64,000 nucleotides of DNA from contig NZ_JABBFZ010000004.1 of the NCBI RefSeq assembly GCF_012927125.1, positions 62,001-126,000 on the forward strand, in the 5' to 3' direction. Made by a program: the position numbers and the translations under genes. The first letter of the stretch is position 1. Every line of letters starts with the position of its first letter. This DNA is from Paraburkholderia antibiotica (GTDB lineage Bacteria; Pseudomonadota; Gammaproteobacteria; Burkholderiales; Burkholderiaceae). The notes beneath the pieces are model-generated. The model saw only the letters and a program-made list of their open reading frames with translations. It was not told the DNA's origin and searched no databases. This document shows positions 51,505 to 63,033 of this stretch, one piece after another.

Positions 51505-51815
51505 CGTAGTCTCCTTGATCGTGCGTCCGGCGACGCGGATCGACAGGCATGCCGACGGATAGAAGCGCGCTGCCGACGCAGCCGCCTTTGCAGCGATCAT
51601 GAAGAAGAATGCCGCGGTGCGCAAGAGGGACGGCGGCGAACGTCCGCGAGGATCGGCCGGGTCGTACTGGCGGAATGCGTGTGCGTTGCTATGATGCGGA
51701 CAGTCATGCGAACGAATGCGCCGCGGCCACAACCACTGCCAAGCGACGTTGCGCGGCAGCTCGCGCAGCGCGTCGATAGCAGGCCGGGCCACGATCGATA
51801 ACAGGGGAGACCAGC
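51505..51815. other. Divergent spacer between cydX and the lipoprotein gene
   Basis: About 310 bp without a supported gene. A TATGAT near 51690 could be a -10 for the lipoprotein gene. Nothing else is evident. Confidence 0.4.
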
Positions 51816-52322
51816 ATGCCGAAGCGCCTGTCTTGCCGCGGCCGAGCCGCACCGGGTTCCGGATTCGTGTCCCGGTTCGTGCGGCGCCCACGTGCCGGCG
51901 TGGCCGCCTGCGCCGTCCTCACCGTCGCGGTCGCGCTGGCGCTTGCCGGCTGCGCATCGGAGCCGGCCGAGCCGGTGCCGTTCAAGCCGGTGCCGGCCGA
52001 GCGCATCGTCAGACAGGGCTATACGCAGCCGGGCCCCGGGCTCGTCGCGGTCGATCTGCGGCGCGAGCGCTCGCGCGACGTGGTCGTGCGGTTTCGCAAC
52101 GCGCTCGTCTACGTCGACGGCGAGCGCGTGACCGACCTGATGAACGGCGAGCACGTGACGTTCTATCTGCCGCCAGGCACGCATCGGCTCGGCGTGTCGA
52201 CGCAGTTCGATCCGGTGGTCGAGCTGAACTTCATCGTGACGGCCGATCCGCGCTATACCAACCGCGCGTCGGTTAGCTTCAACGACGATCACCGCATCGG
52301 TCTGCGCCGGGTCGCGCAATAG
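51816..52322 (+). CDS. Hypothetical lipoprotein
   Basis: A 168-residue protein with a long basic N-terminus, a hydrophobic segment and a lipobox LAGC (Cys46). The mature part is a predicted beta-rich domain (ERVTDLMNGEHVTFYLPPGT and LGVSTQFDPVVELNFIV), similar in outline to small outer-membrane or periplasmic lipoproteins. GGGAG lies before the ATG. No named family. Confidence 0.72.
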   Translation: MPKRLSCRGRAAPGSGFVSRFVRRPRAGVAACAVLTVAVALALAGCASEPAEPVPFKPVPAERIVRQGYTQPGPGLVAVDLRRERSRDVVVRFRNALVYVDGERVTDLMNGEHVTFYLPPGTHRLGVSTQFDPVVELNFIVTADPRYTNRASVSFNDDHRIGLRRVAQ

Positions 52323-52513
52323 CGGGCCGTCGACGGGCGATCAATGATTAACAATTGGAAACCCGCCGTTTTCCCGCGACGCCTTAACATGACGCCTGAC
52401 GCCATGCGCGCTTATCCGTTCATATGCAGACCGTCGTTCAGCTTACGTAATGCCTTCGACATGCTTGCGTTCGAGCGCAGACCGGTCTGTTCCGTTTGCA
52501 AGGTAATTCGAAC

Positions 52514-53491
52514 ATGCTGATCAATTGCGCCGCCTACCAGGACGGCCGGAAGCTCGCCGACATCAACATCGAAAACATCAGCGACTACGTCTCCCGCCCC
52601 GAGTGTTTCGTCTGGGTCGCGCTGAAGGATCCGAGCCCCGAAGAGCTCGCGATCATGAAGGACGAGTTCAATCTGCACGAACTGGCGATCGAGGATGCGC
52701 AGCACGGCCATCAGCGTCCGAAGATCGAGGAATACGGTGATTCGCTGTTCACCGTGATGCACACGGTCGAAATGGACGACGACGGCGAGCTGCTGATCGG
52801 CGAGGTCGACGTGTTCGTCGGCGGCAACTATGTGCTGTCGGTGCGGCGCGGCACGCGCACCGGTTTTCAGAGCGTGCGCGCGCGTTGCGAGCGCGAGCCG
52901 CATCTGCTGAAGGAGGGTTCGGCGTTCGTGCTGTACGCGCTGATCGACGATGTGGTCGACCGTTACTTCCCGGTCCTCGAAGCGGTCAGCACCGAGCTCG
53001 AGGCGCTCGAAGACCGCATCTTCGAGAAGAACGATTCGGCGGCCTCGCGCGAAATCGTGCAGGACCTGTATTCGATGAAGCGCCGCCTCGTGATCCTGCA
53101 GCACCATATCGTGCCGCTGCAGGAGGCGGTCAGCAAACTGACGGGCGGGCGCATTCCGAGTGTCTGCGCGGGGATGCAGGCGTACTTCCGCGACGTCTAC
53201 GACCATCTCGACCGGATCGTGCGAACCATCGAAGGACGGCGCGAAATCGTCGTGACCGCGGTGCAGGTGAACCTCGGCATGATCTCGCTCGCCGAGAGCG
53301 AGATCACCAAGCGGCTCGGCTCGTTCGCCGCGCTCTTCGCGGTGCCGACGATGATCGCGGGTATCTACGGGATGAACTTCGAGCGCATTCCCGAGCTGCA
53401 TTTCAAGTACGGCTATCCGGTCGTGCTGGTGGTGATGCTGGCGATCGACTTCATACTGTTCCGGCGTTTTCGCAAGGCCGGCTGGTTGTAG
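52514..53491 (+). CDS. corA: Magnesium/cobalt transporter CorA
   Basis: A 325-residue CorA channel subunit. A large cytoplasmic N-domain is followed by two C-terminal helices, with the invariant GMN at the end of the first ([18 protein letters not shown]) and a basic C-terminus (RRFRKAGWL). The ATG at 52514 gives MLINCAAYQ; a TTG at 52496 is also possible. It forms a pentamer that admits Mg2+ (also Co2+, Ni2+). A tandem repeat follows 60 bp after the stop. Confidence 0.93.
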   Translation: MLINCAAYQDGRKLADINIENISDYVSRPECFVWVALKDPSPEELAIMKDEFNLHELAIEDAQHGHQRPKIEEYGDSLFTVMHTVEMDDDGELLIGEVDVFVGGNYVLSVRRGTRTGFQSVRARCEREPHLLKEGSAFVLYALIDDVVDRYFPVLEAVSTELEALEDRIFEKNDSAASREIVQDLYSMKRRLVILQHHIVPLQEAVSKLTGGRIPSVCAGMQAYFRDVYDHLDRIVRTIEGRREIVVTAVQVNLGMISLAESEITKRLGSFAALFAVPTMIAGIYGMNFERIPELHFKYGYPVVLVVMLAIDFILFRRFRKAGWL

Positions 53492-53550
53492 GTTGGCGCG
53501 AGTCGGGCGGTGTTCGGCGCGGCGTAGTCCGCGTGCGCCTGTGCCCACGC

Positions 53551-53667
53551 GTCCCACGCGTCCCACGCGTCCCACGCGTCCCACGCGTCCCACGCGTCCC
53601 ACGCGTCCCACGCGTCCCACGCGTCCCACGCGTCCCACGCGTCCCACGCGTCCCACGCGTCCCACGC
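53551..53667. repeat. 9-bp minisatellite (GTCCCACGC)13
   Basis: Thirteen perfect tandem copies of GTCCCACGC cover 117 bp, preceded by a partial copy at 53544-53550. They lie 60 bp after corA. As 9 is a multiple of 3, all six frames are open through it (giving Asp-Ala-Trp or Arg-Pro-Thr repeats), so ORFs there are artefacts. Confidence 0.97.
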
Positions 53668-53958
53668 GCCTTTCGATTCCCTCACGGTTTTACTTGCAGC
53701 GCGCGCGATAAAGGGCCAGCATGAACGGCCCGCCCGTTGCGCCGTTCGCGCCGCCGCGCGTCGCCCTCACGGGCCGCGCGCGCAGTTCGCGTCGAGCTCG
53801 TTCGCAACGGGCGGCCGACATCGTCTTGCGGACCGAGCGAGGGACCCTTGCCACACGCTGCCCGCCGTCGCGCCCACGCGGCACGACGGCCCGAGTCGAT
53901 CGAGCGCATTGCACCGCCGCATAAATTGCGCGCCGGTGCGTTGCAGCACTGCGAATCG

Positions 53959-53988
53959 TTGACATTTCGAAAGGCTTGCGCTGAGAAT
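53959..53988 (+). promoter_or_regulatory. Sigma-70 promoter of the rbs operon
   Basis: A consensus TTGACA at 53959-53964 and GAGAAT at 53983-53988 (4 of 6) are 18 bp apart. The start site would fall at about 53995, inside the operator. Confidence 0.65.
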
Positions 53989-53994
53989 AGGCCT

Positions 53995-54008
53995 CGCAAA
54001 CGTTTGCG
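53995..54008. promoter_or_regulatory. RbsR operator
   Basis: CGCAAACGTTTGCG is a perfect 14-bp palindrome with the CG centre of LacI-family operators, close to the E. coli RbsR site AGCGAAACGTTTCGCT. It overlaps the expected start site of rbsB, so RbsR (58313) bound there would repress. Confidence 0.75.
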
Positions 54009-54059
54009 CGTCACAAAAAATACGGCTCGCCCGCGAGCCCGACTACCTTGGAGATACGC

Positions 54060-55034
54060 ATGAGCCTTTGGACCCGTCGTCAAATCGTTGCCGCCGCAGT
54101 TCTCGCCACCGCCTCCGTCGCACTACCGTTTTCCGCCGCCTACGCGCAAAACGCGCCGGCTCATAAGCCCAAGGTCGCGCTCGTGATGAAGTCGCTCGCG
54201 AACGAGTTCTTCCTGACCATGGAGAACGGCGCGAAGGACTACCAGAAACACAATCCCGGCCAGTTCGACCTGATCACGAACGGCATCAAGGACGAAACCG
54301 ACACCGCCAACCAGATCCGCATCGTCGAGCAGATGATCGTCTCGAAGGTCGACGCGATCGTCATCGCGCCGGCCGATTCGAAGGCGCTCGTGCCAGTCGT
54401 GAAGAAAGCGGTGGACGCCGGCATCATCGTCGTCAACATCGATAACCGGCTCGACCAGGACGTGCTGAAGTCGAAGGATCTGAACGTGCCGTTCGTCGGC
54501 CCGGACAACGCGAAGGGCGCGCAGAAGGTCGGCGACTACCTCGCGAAGCGGCTGAAGTCCGGCGACGAGGTCGGCATCATCGAAGGCGTGTCGACCACCA
54601 CCAACGCACAGCAGCGCACCGCAGGCTTCAAGGCGGCGATGCAGACGGTCGGCGCGAAGGTCGTGTCGGTGCAATCGGGCGAGTGGGAAATCGACAAGGG
54701 CAACGCGGTTGCATCGGCGATGCTCAACGAGTACCCGAACCTGAAGGCGCTGCTCGCCGGCAACGACAACATGGCGATCGGCGCGGTCTCGGCGGTGCGC
54801 GCGGCCGGCAAGCAGGGCAAGGTACTGGTGGTCGGCTACGACAACATCAACGCGATCCATCCGATGCTCAAGGACGGCCGCGTCCTCGCCACCGCCGATC
54901 AATACGCGGCAAAGCAGGCGGTGTTCGGCATCGACACCGCGTTGAAGGCGCTGAGCGAAAACAAGAAACAGTCGCAGTTGTCGGGCGTGGTCGAAACGCC
55001 GGTCGATCTGGTGACGAAAGCGACGCTGAAGTAA
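54060..55034 (+). CDS. rbsB: Ribose-type ABC transporter binding protein RbsB
   Basis: A 324-residue periplasmic sugar-binding protein. The signal peptide is about residues 1-29 (ending AAYAQ). The mature protein opens KPKVALVMKSLANEFFLTME and has IRIVEQMIVSKVDAIVIAPA and NNIDNRLDQ-like sugar contacts (VVNIDNRLD), as in RbsB. GGAG lies before the ATG at 54060. First gene of the rbs operon; the ligand is probably ribose, since a ribokinase is encoded in the same cluster. Confidence 0.9.
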   Translation: MSLWTRRQIVAAAVLATASVALPFSAAYAQNAPAHKPKVALVMKSLANEFFLTMENGAKDYQKHNPGQFDLITNGIKDETDTANQIRIVEQMIVSKVDAIVIAPADSKALVPVVKKAVDAGIIVVNIDNRLDQDVLKSKDLNVPFVGPDNAKGAQKVGDYLAKRLKSGDEVGIIEGVSTTTNAQQRTAGFKAAMQTVGAKVVSVQSGEWEIDKGNAVASAMLNEYPNLKALLAGNDNMAIGAVSAVRAAGKQGKVLVVGYDNINAIHPMLKDGRVLATADQYAAKQAVFGIDTALKALSENKKQSQLSGVVETPVDLVTKATLK

Positions 55035-55467
55035 GCGCAAAGCCCGTGCCTCGGAGACCCGGCTCGCAGCGCGAGTCGGGCGGTAGCGGGCCACGGGGCG
55101 AGGGGCGCAGACGCATGGGCGGCAGCATCCGAGTCGTGGCCACGCGTGCCGTTTGCACCAAATCAAAACCCGAATCGCATTTATTCAACAAACGCTCAAG
55201 AAACTCGCCGTGCCGCCGTTAATGCCAGAGATAAGCGTCATGACGGCGGTTCGATGGCGGTTCGATGGCGAGGTGAGCAGCGAACGAAGCGCGGCGCCGC
55301 ACTTCAGTGCGTTGCGCATCGCGGGCCGGCATCACGCGTGGCGGCCGGTCGCGATGTGTCGCGCGGCACGCACGGTACGCACTGCATAAGCGCAACGCGG
55401 GCACTACGCAAGCCACAACGCAAGCCGCCACGTAAGCGTCAGGCAGCGCCACGCAACCAGGAGCGCG
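55035..55467. other. rbsB-rbsA spacer
   Basis: About 430 bp, long for an operon. It has a hairpin (55058-55080), a tandem pair of GGCGGTTCGAT (55245-55266), and no supported gene. I saw no second copy of the RbsR operator. Confidence 0.5.
55058..55080 (+). terminator. Hairpin at the 3' end of rbsB
   Basis: CCCGGCTCGC-AGC-GCGAGTCGGG forms a 10-bp stem with one G-T wobble and no T-run. It probably stabilises rbsB mRNA or attenuates transcription into rbsA. Confidence 0.5.
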
Positions 55468-57059
<1,592 letters not shown>

Positions 57060-57063
<4 letters not shown>

Positions 57064-58136
57064 CCGATCAATCGTGGCGCGAAACGGGTCCGAAAGCGGG
57101 TTCGAAGCAGGGCGGCAGCCAGACCGGCGTGTCGGACGCGCCAGGCGCGACGCCGCCCGCCGATCCGTCGGCGCCGCTCGCGAGCGGCAAGCCGGCCGGC
57201 ACACGGTTCGGCCTGTCGAACTATCTGGGGCTCGCCGGCGCGCTGCTCGCGATGATCGTGCTGTTCTCGCTGCTGAGTTCGCACTTTCTGACCTACGACA
57301 CGTTCAGCACGATCGCCAACCAGATCCCCGATCTGGTCGTGATGTCGGTGGGCATGACCTTCGTGCTGATCATCGCCGGGATCGATCTGTCGGTCGGCTC
57401 GGTGCTGGCGCTGGGGGCGTCGGTGGTCAGCGTGGCCGCGCTGAAGTGGGGCTGGTCGCCGTTGCCGTCGGCGCTGGCCGGCGTCGCGGTCGCGGCGCTG
57501 ACCGGCACGGTGACAGGCGCGGTGACGGTGGGCTGGCGGATTCCGTCGTTCATCGTGTCGCTCGGCGTGCTGGAAGCGGCGCGCGGCATGGCGTACCAGA
57601 TGACCAACTCGCGCACCGCGTATATCGGCGATGCGTTCGATTTTCTGTCGAACCCGATCGCGCTCGGCATCTCGCCGGCGTTCCTGATCGCGGTCGCGGT
57701 GATGGTGATCGCGCAGCTGGTGCTGACGCGCACGGTGTTCGGGCGCTATCTCGTCGGGATCGGCACGAACGAGGAAGCGGTGCGGCTCGCGGGCGTCAAT
57801 CCGCGGCCGTACAAGGTGATCGTGTTCGCGCTGATGGGCGCGCTGGCGGGACTGGCGGCGCTGTTCCAGATTTCACGGCTCGAAGCGGCCGACCCGAACG
57901 CGGGTGTCGGCATGGAGCTGCAGGTGATCGCGGCGGTCGTGATCGGCGGCACGAGTCTGATGGGCGGGCGCGGCTCGGTGATCAGCACGTTTTTCGGCGT
58001 GCTGATCATTTCGGTGCTGGCCGCGGGGCTCGCGCAGATCGGCGCGAACGAGCCGACCAAACGCATGATCACCGGCGCGGTGATCGTGGTGGCGGTGGTG
58101 CTGGATACGTATCGCAGCCGGCGCAAGCGGGCTTGA
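57060..58136 (+). CDS. rbsC: Ribose ABC transporter permease RbsC
   Basis: A 358-residue permease with about 10 helices and a long, Ala-rich N-terminal tail (about 50 residues). The family motif is MSVGMTFVLIIAGIDLSVGS then VLALGASVVSV, and the EAA-like ATPase contact is GIGTNEEAVRLAGVNPRPYK. It overlaps rbsA by 4 bp. It forms the membrane pore with a second copy of itself. Confidence 0.92.
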
Positions 58137-58312
58137 GGGCGCGCGGCGGGATCGATGGCGGGATGGAAGACGCGCGCAGTGACGCGTAAAGCGGCGTGCA
58201 CGGCGACGCGCAAAGTGACGCAAAGCGGCGTGCATCACGCGCAACGATGGATGAAATGAATCAGCCCGGTCTGTCTTCGCTGAAGACATGATCGACAGGA
58301 GAGCAACAGGTT

Positions 58313-59356
58313 ATGGCGACGATCAAGGATGTGGCGGCCGTGGCGGGCGTGTCGTTCACCACGGTATCGCACGTGGTGAACAACTCGCGACCGGTGTCGG
58401 CCGATGTGCGCGCGAAAGTCGAGCACGCGATCCGTCAACTGCACTACGTGCCGTCGGCGGTCGCGCGTTCGCTGAAGGCGCGCTCGACCGCGACGATCGG
58501 ACTGGTGGTGCCCAACAGCACGAATCCGTATTTCGCGGAACTCGCGCGCGGCATCGAGGACGGTTGTGCGCGCAACGGCTACTGCGTGTTCTTCTGCAAC
58601 TCCGACGACGACCCCGCCAAGCAGCGCAACTATCTGCGCGTGCTGCAGGAAAAACGCGTCGACGGGCTGATCGTCGCGTCCGCCGGCGACGACGCGGTGC
58701 TCGCGCAGACGCTCGCCGACGCGCGCGAGCCGCTCGTCGTGGTGGACCGCAATATCGAGGGGCTCAGCGCGGACCTCGTGCAGATCGATCACGAGAAGGG
58801 CGCGTATCTGGCGACGCGTCATCTGCTCGAACTCGGGCATGTGCGTATCGGTTGCATCACCGGTCCGGTGCAGACCGCGGTCAGCGCGATGCGCGTGCAC
58901 GGCTTTATCCGCGCGATGGCCGAGCGCGGCATCGAGATTCCAGCCGATGCGATCGTCGAAAGCGATTTTTCCGGCACCGGCGGCCATCGCGCGGCCGCGC
59001 AGCTGTTCGATACGGTCAAGCCGACGGCGATTTTCGCGGGCAACGACATGATGGGTATCGGCGCCTTGCGCGCGGCGGCGGAGCGCAACATCAGCGTGCC
59101 GCGCGACTGCTCGATCATCGGTTTCGACGACATCGAGCTCGGGCGCTTCACGTTCCCGTCGCTGTCGACGGTCGGCCAGTCGGTGCGCGCGCTCGGTGAC
59201 ATGGCCGCGCAGACGCTGATCGAGCGGATCGCCGAGGCTGCGTCGAATCACACCGTGCGAGCGCCCGCGCGCCGGCGCGTGGTGTCGCCACGGCTGATCG
59301 TGCGCGAGTCGACCGCGACGTGGGCGGGCGATACGCGGCGGGATCTGGCGGCTTGA
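58313..59356 (+). CDS. rbsR: LacI-family ribose operon repressor RbsR
   Basis: A 347-residue LacI regulator. The helix-turn-helix is MATIKDVAAVAGVSFTTVSH followed by VVNNSRPVSADVRAKVEHAI, the hinge is HYVPSAVARSLKARST, and the periplasmic-binding-protein-like core has GLVVPNSTNPYFAELARGIE. It is encoded inside the rbs operon, 176 bp after rbsC and 64 bp before rbsK. The operator at 53995 is its likely site; ribose or ribose phosphate the likely inducer. Confidence 0.9.
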   Translation: MATIKDVAAVAGVSFTTVSHVVNNSRPVSADVRAKVEHAIRQLHYVPSAVARSLKARSTATIGLVVPNSTNPYFAELARGIEDGCARNGYCVFFCNSDDDPAKQRNYLRVLQEKRVDGLIVASAGDDAVLAQTLADAREPLVVVDRNIEGLSADLVQIDHEKGAYLATRHLLELGHVRIGCITGPVQTAVSAMRVHGFIRAMAERGIEIPADAIVESDFSGTGGHRAAAQLFDTVKPTAIFAGNDMMGIGALRAAAERNISVPRDCSIIGFDDIELGRFTFPSLSTVGQSVRALGDMAAQTLIERIAEAASNHTVRAPARRRVVSPRLIVRESTATWAGDTRRDLAA

Positions 59357-59420
59357 GCGCGACGCGCGCTGTGCGCGCGGCGGAGAATGGCGCGGCGGCC
59401 GCGCAACGGAGGACACTCAA

Positions 59421-60350
59421 GTGGCAAGCAACGAAACGCGCGCACGCGTGACGGTGGTCGGCAGTCTGAACATGGACCTCGTGGTGCGTTCGCCGCGTCT
59501 GCCCCAGCCGGGCGAGACGCTGGCCGGCCACGGCTTCGCGCAGGTCGCGGGCGGCAAGGGCGGCAACCAGGCGGTCGCGGCCGCGCGGCTCGGCGCGCGG
59601 GTGTCGATGCTCGGCTGCGTCGGCGCCGATGCGAACGGCGCGCAACTGCGCGCGGGTCTCGAAGCGGAGGGCATCGACTGCGCGGCGCTCGAGACCGGCC
59701 GCGAGCCGAGCGGCGTCGCGCTGATCGTCGTCGATGACGCGAGCCAGAACACGATCGTGATCGTCGCGGGCAGCAACGGCGAGGTGACGCCCGATGCGAT
59801 CGCGCGTCACGAAGCGGCGCTCGCCGCCGCCGACGTGGTGATTTGCCAGCTCGAAACGCCGCCGCCAGCGGTGCGCGCGGCGCTCGCCGCCGCGCGGCGG
59901 CTCGGCAAGACCGTGATCCTCAATCCGGCACCCGCGACCGGGCCACTGCCGCCCGACTGGCTGCCGCTGATCGACTATCTGATTCCGAACGAACTCGAGG
60001 CGGCCGCGTTGACCGGTCTCGCGGTCGAGTCGCCCGGCGATGCCGCGCAAGCTGCCGCCGCGCTGCGGGCCGCCGGCGCGCGCAACGTGCTGATCACGCT
60101 CGGCGCGCGCGGCGTTTATGCGGCGCTCGACGGCGCGGCCGCGACGCTCTACGACGCGCCCCGCGTCGAGGCCGTCGATACGACCGCGGCGGGCGATACC
60201 TTTATCGGCGGTTTCGCGGCGCAACTCGCGCAGGGTGCGCAGGTGGAGGCGGCGATCCGCTTCGCGCAGCGCGCCGCGGCGTTGTCGGTGACGCGCGCGG
60301 GCGCGCAGCCGTCGATCCCGACTCGCGCGGAAGTCGACGCGTCGAACTGA
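59421..60350 (+). CDS. rbsK: Ribokinase RbsK
   Basis: A 309-residue PfkB-family kinase, ATP:D-ribose 5-phosphotransferase. The first signature is QVAGGKGGNQAVAAARLGAR, followed by MLGCVGADANGAQL; the catalytic signature is DTTAAGDTFIGGFAAQLAQG, and PNELEAAALTGL is also typical of ribokinase. It starts with GTG at 59421; GGAGG precedes it by 8 bases. Last gene of the rbs operon. Confidence 0.92.
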   Translation: MASNETRARVTVVGSLNMDLVVRSPRLPQPGETLAGHGFAQVAGGKGGNQAVAAARLGARVSMLGCVGADANGAQLRAGLEAEGIDCAALETGREPSGVALIVVDDASQNTIVIVAGSNGEVTPDAIARHEAALAAADVVICQLETPPPAVRAALAAARRLGKTVILNPAPATGPLPPDWLPLIDYLIPNELEAAALTGLAVESPGDAAQAAAALRAAGARNVLITLGARGVYAALDGAAATLYDAPRVEAVDTTAAGDTFIGGFAAQLAQGAQVEAAIRFAQRAAALSVTRAGAQPSIPTRAEVDASN

Positions 60351-60793
60351 CGTCGAACTGGGCCGTTCGTCCCACTTCGTTTACGAGTCCACATCGGCCG
60401 CGACGAGGTCGGCAACGCGCGCCGGCGCGCGTTTGGCCCAATCGCGTGGGCGCGCTGCAATGTCGATGCGGCACGGCAAGACCACACCGTCCCGGCCGCG
60501 CGAATTCCCGACTGTTCCTCCTCCGGCAGTTCTTCACGCAGTTCCAACTGCACATTCCACGCTTTGACAAGCCCCGGCAGCGCTGGCCACACACGCCAAT
60601 TTCTCCCTTTCCCTGGCGCATTTGCTTTCAACTGATTTCAACGTCTTTCTTCATACCTTTTAAATGCTTCAAGTCTGCGATTGCGATGCCGTAAACGGTA
60701 ATTAGAGCGCTGGCTCCAAAGCGCCGGACCCTCATCACGTGGCCGACGGCTGCGTATTCAGCCTCTCTTTTTGCAAAGCACACAGGATCAAGC
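60351..60793. other. rbsK-chemoreceptor spacer
   Basis: About 440 bp without a supported gene. The right half is AT-richer. A sigma-28-like pair (TAAA near 60660 and GCCGTAAA at 60689) has the wrong spacing. No terminator for rbsK was seen. Confidence 0.45.
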
Positions 60794-62620
60794 ATGTTGA
60801 ATAAAGGCATTACGATCAAGGCGCGCATTGGTCTCACGATGGCGTTCCTCGCGGCGCTGCTGGTCGGCATCGGCGTTTTCGGTCTGTTCGGCATGAGCCA
60901 CTCGAACGACGCGTATCAGGACACCTTTACCAATGCGATGCCGAGTGCGGTCGACATCGGCAACGCGGAAATGTATGCGGCGCGCGAACGGCTCGCGCTC
61001 GACCGCGCGGCCTTCCTGGTCGGCACGCCGGAAGCGGCGCCGACGGTCGAGCGCGCGCGCATGCTGCGCGGCACCGCCGACATGTGGTGGAAAAAATATC
61101 TGGACCTGCCGCGCAACGCCGAGGAAGACCGGCTCGCGCAGGACGTGGCCGCGAAGCGCTCCGCGCTGCACCGGCAACTCGATGGGTTCGCGGCGGCGAT
61201 TACGGCCAACGAGCAGAGCAAACTGATCGACGACGCCAAGAGTCTGCAGGTCGCGTTCAACGACCTCGTCGTGTCCGATGAGGCGCTGCGCAAGTTCCAG
61301 TTCGATTCGGCCAAACTGGGCTATGACTCGGCCCAGGCGAGCTTCGCGATGTTTCGCATCGTCAGCATCGGCGCGCTGGTGCTCGGCGTGCTGGCGGCGG
61401 CACTGTCGTATCTGACGCTCAGCCGCGCGATCGCGCGTCCGCTCGACGAAGCGCTCGGCCACTTCGACGCGATCGCGGCCGGCGATCTGCGTCGTCCGGT
61501 GGTGGTGACTTCGCGCGACGAAATGGGGCAACTGCTCGAAGGGATCGCCAGAATGCAGCGCAGCCTCACCGAAACGGTGCGTAGCGTGCGCGGCGGCAGC
61601 GAGTCGATCGCGACCGCGACGCGCCAGATCGCGGCGGGCAATATCGATCTGTCGTCGCGGACCGAGGAGCAGGCGTCGGCGCTGCAGGAAACCGCGTCGA
61701 GCATGGAGCAGCTGACCGGCACGGTGCGTCAGAACGCCGACAACGCGCGCCAGGCGAGCGCGCTCGCGGCCAGCGCATCGGAGATCGCCAACAAGGGCAG
61801 CGCGGTGGTCGGCCAGGTGGTCGGCACGATGGGCGACATCAACCAGAGCTCGGCGAAGATCGCCGACATCATCTCGATCATCGAAGGCATTGCGTTCCAG
61901 ACCAACATCCTCGCGCTGAACGCGGCGGTCGAGGCGGCCCGCGCCGGCGAGGAAGGGCGCGGCTTCGCGGTGGTCGCGGGCGAGGTGCGCAGTCTGGCGC
62001 AACGCTCGTCGGCGGCGGCCAAGGAGATCAAGGAGCTGATCGATACGTCGGTCGAGCGCGTGCAGTCGGGCTCGGCGCTCGTCGACGAAGCGGGCCGCAC
62101 GATGACCGAGATCATCGGTGCGGTGCAGCGCGTGACCGACATCATGGGCGAGATCGCGGCGGCGTCGGAGGAACAGAGCGGCGGTATCGACCAGGTCGCA
62201 CGCGCGGTCACGCAGATGGACGAGGTCACGCAACAGAATGCGGCGCTGGTCGAGGAAGCGGCGGCCGCGGCGTCGTCGCTCGAAGAACAGGCGGGTCGTC
62301 TGCGCAGCGCGGTCTCGGTGTTCCAGGTCGATGAAAACGGTCGTGGCGCGGGGGCTGGCGCGGCTCATGGCGACCATGCGGCGGCGTCGCTGGCGAAGCC
62401 GAAGCGTATCGCGGCGAGCAGCTCGCTCGCGATGCGTACGTGCAAGTCGACGCAAGGCGGCGTGCCGGCGTCGGTATCGGCATCGGCATCGCTGAAGGCG
62501 TCCGCTGCCGGCATGGCGACGAGCGCTGCCCAGGCGCTGCAAGCAGGCGCCGCGCCGGCGCGTACGTCTGCGAAGGCCGCTGTGACGGCCGGTGGCGAGC
62601 AGGACTGGGAGACGTTCTAA
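60794..62620 (+). CDS. Transmembrane methyl-accepting chemotaxis protein
   Basis: A 608-residue chemoreceptor. Helix 1 at about 11-33 and helix 2 at about 192-212 enclose a four-helix-bundle ligand domain (Tar-like). A HAMP segment ([20 protein letters not shown]) and a signalling domain with the conserved tip [20 protein letters not shown] follow. The C-terminus ends EQDWETF, the CheR/CheB tether pentapeptide (xWxxF), after an Ala-rich flexible linker. It is predicted to be a full-length Tsr/Tar-type receptor. The ligand is unknown. Confidence 0.93.
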   Translation: MLNKGITIKARIGLTMAFLAALLVGIGVFGLFGMSHSNDAYQDTFTNAMPSAVDIGNAEMYAARERLALDRAAFLVGTPEAAPTVERARMLRGTADMWWKKYLDLPRNAEEDRLAQDVAAKRSALHRQLDGFAAAITANEQSKLIDDAKSLQVAFNDLVVSDEALRKFQFDSAKLGYDSAQASFAMFRIVSIGALVLGVLAAALSYLTLSRAIARPLDEALGHFDAIAAGDLRRPVVVTSRDEMGQLLEGIARMQRSLTETVRSVRGGSESIATATRQIAAGNIDLSSRTEEQASALQETASSMEQLTGTVRQNADNARQASALAASASEIANKGSAVVGQVVGTMGDINQSSAKIADIISIIEGIAFQTNILALNAAVEAARAGEEGRGFAVVAGEVRSLAQRSSAAAKEIKELIDTSVERVQSGSALVDEAGRTMTEIIGAVQRVTDIMGEIAAASEEQSGGIDQVARAVTQMDEVTQQNAALVEEAAAAASSLEEQAGRLRSAVSVFQVDENGRGAGAGAAHGDHAAASLAKPKRIAASSSLAMRTCKSTQGGVPASVSASASLKASAAGMATSAAQALQAGAAPARTSAKAAVTAGGEQDWETF

Positions 62621-63033
62621 GGGGGCGTGTTCTACATGGCGTCGGCGGGTTCCGGTGAGGATGGTCGTGTGATTCGATCCGTGGCGAGCCGACGCAACAT
62701 TCGTTCCCGGTTGGCCTGTCGCTGGGGACTTTCCTGAGACGTTTCTTTGCTCACGCGGCCGCGCCGTGTGACACGAAGACGACGATCAGGCTGCAAAGAC
62801 CGCGCATGCGTCCGCATCCGCGGTCTTTTTTTATCGTTCGCGCATGAATTAACGTTTGCGCTGTGCGCGTAGGCCCCGGCGCGCGCCGCGATCCGGTACA
62901 TTGACGGGCACGATCACGATCCGGATCGACGCGCATCGCCGTGCGCGCCGCGCCGCGTGGTCTTCCACATAGTGTGACGTCCATAGGGTGATGTCTTTGC
63001 CCACCGTTTATGCGCCAGCCAGAAAGGACCGAC
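62621..63033. other. Spacer between chemoreceptor and hydratase genes
   Basis: About 410 bp without a supported gene. It contains a terminator at 62795-62832. The rest, up to the hydratase ribosome binding site at 63022, has no recognisable element. Confidence 0.5.
62795..62832 (+). terminator. Terminator downstream of the chemoreceptor
   Basis: AAAGACCGCG (62795-62804) pairs with CGCGGTCTTT (62819-62828), followed by TTTT. Confidence 0.88.

Larger units (their letters stand above)
53492..54059. other. corA-rbsB spacer with minisatellite and rbs control region
   Basis: About 570 bp without a supported gene. It holds the 9-bp repeat array (53551-53667), then about 290 bp of GC-rich sequence with nothing recognisable, then the rbs promoter and operator. 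Confidence 0.6.

Noticed and set aside
53551..53700. Repetitive proteins (Asp-Ala-Trp)n or (Arg-Pro-Thr)n over the 9-bp repeat
   Set aside because: Every frame is open because the unit is a multiple of 3; no ribosome binding sites and no non-repeat coding signal.
60660..60696. Sigma-28 (flagellar) promoter TAAA...GCCGTAAA before the chemoreceptor
   Set aside because: The spacing between the two halves is about 23 bases instead of the expected 15.
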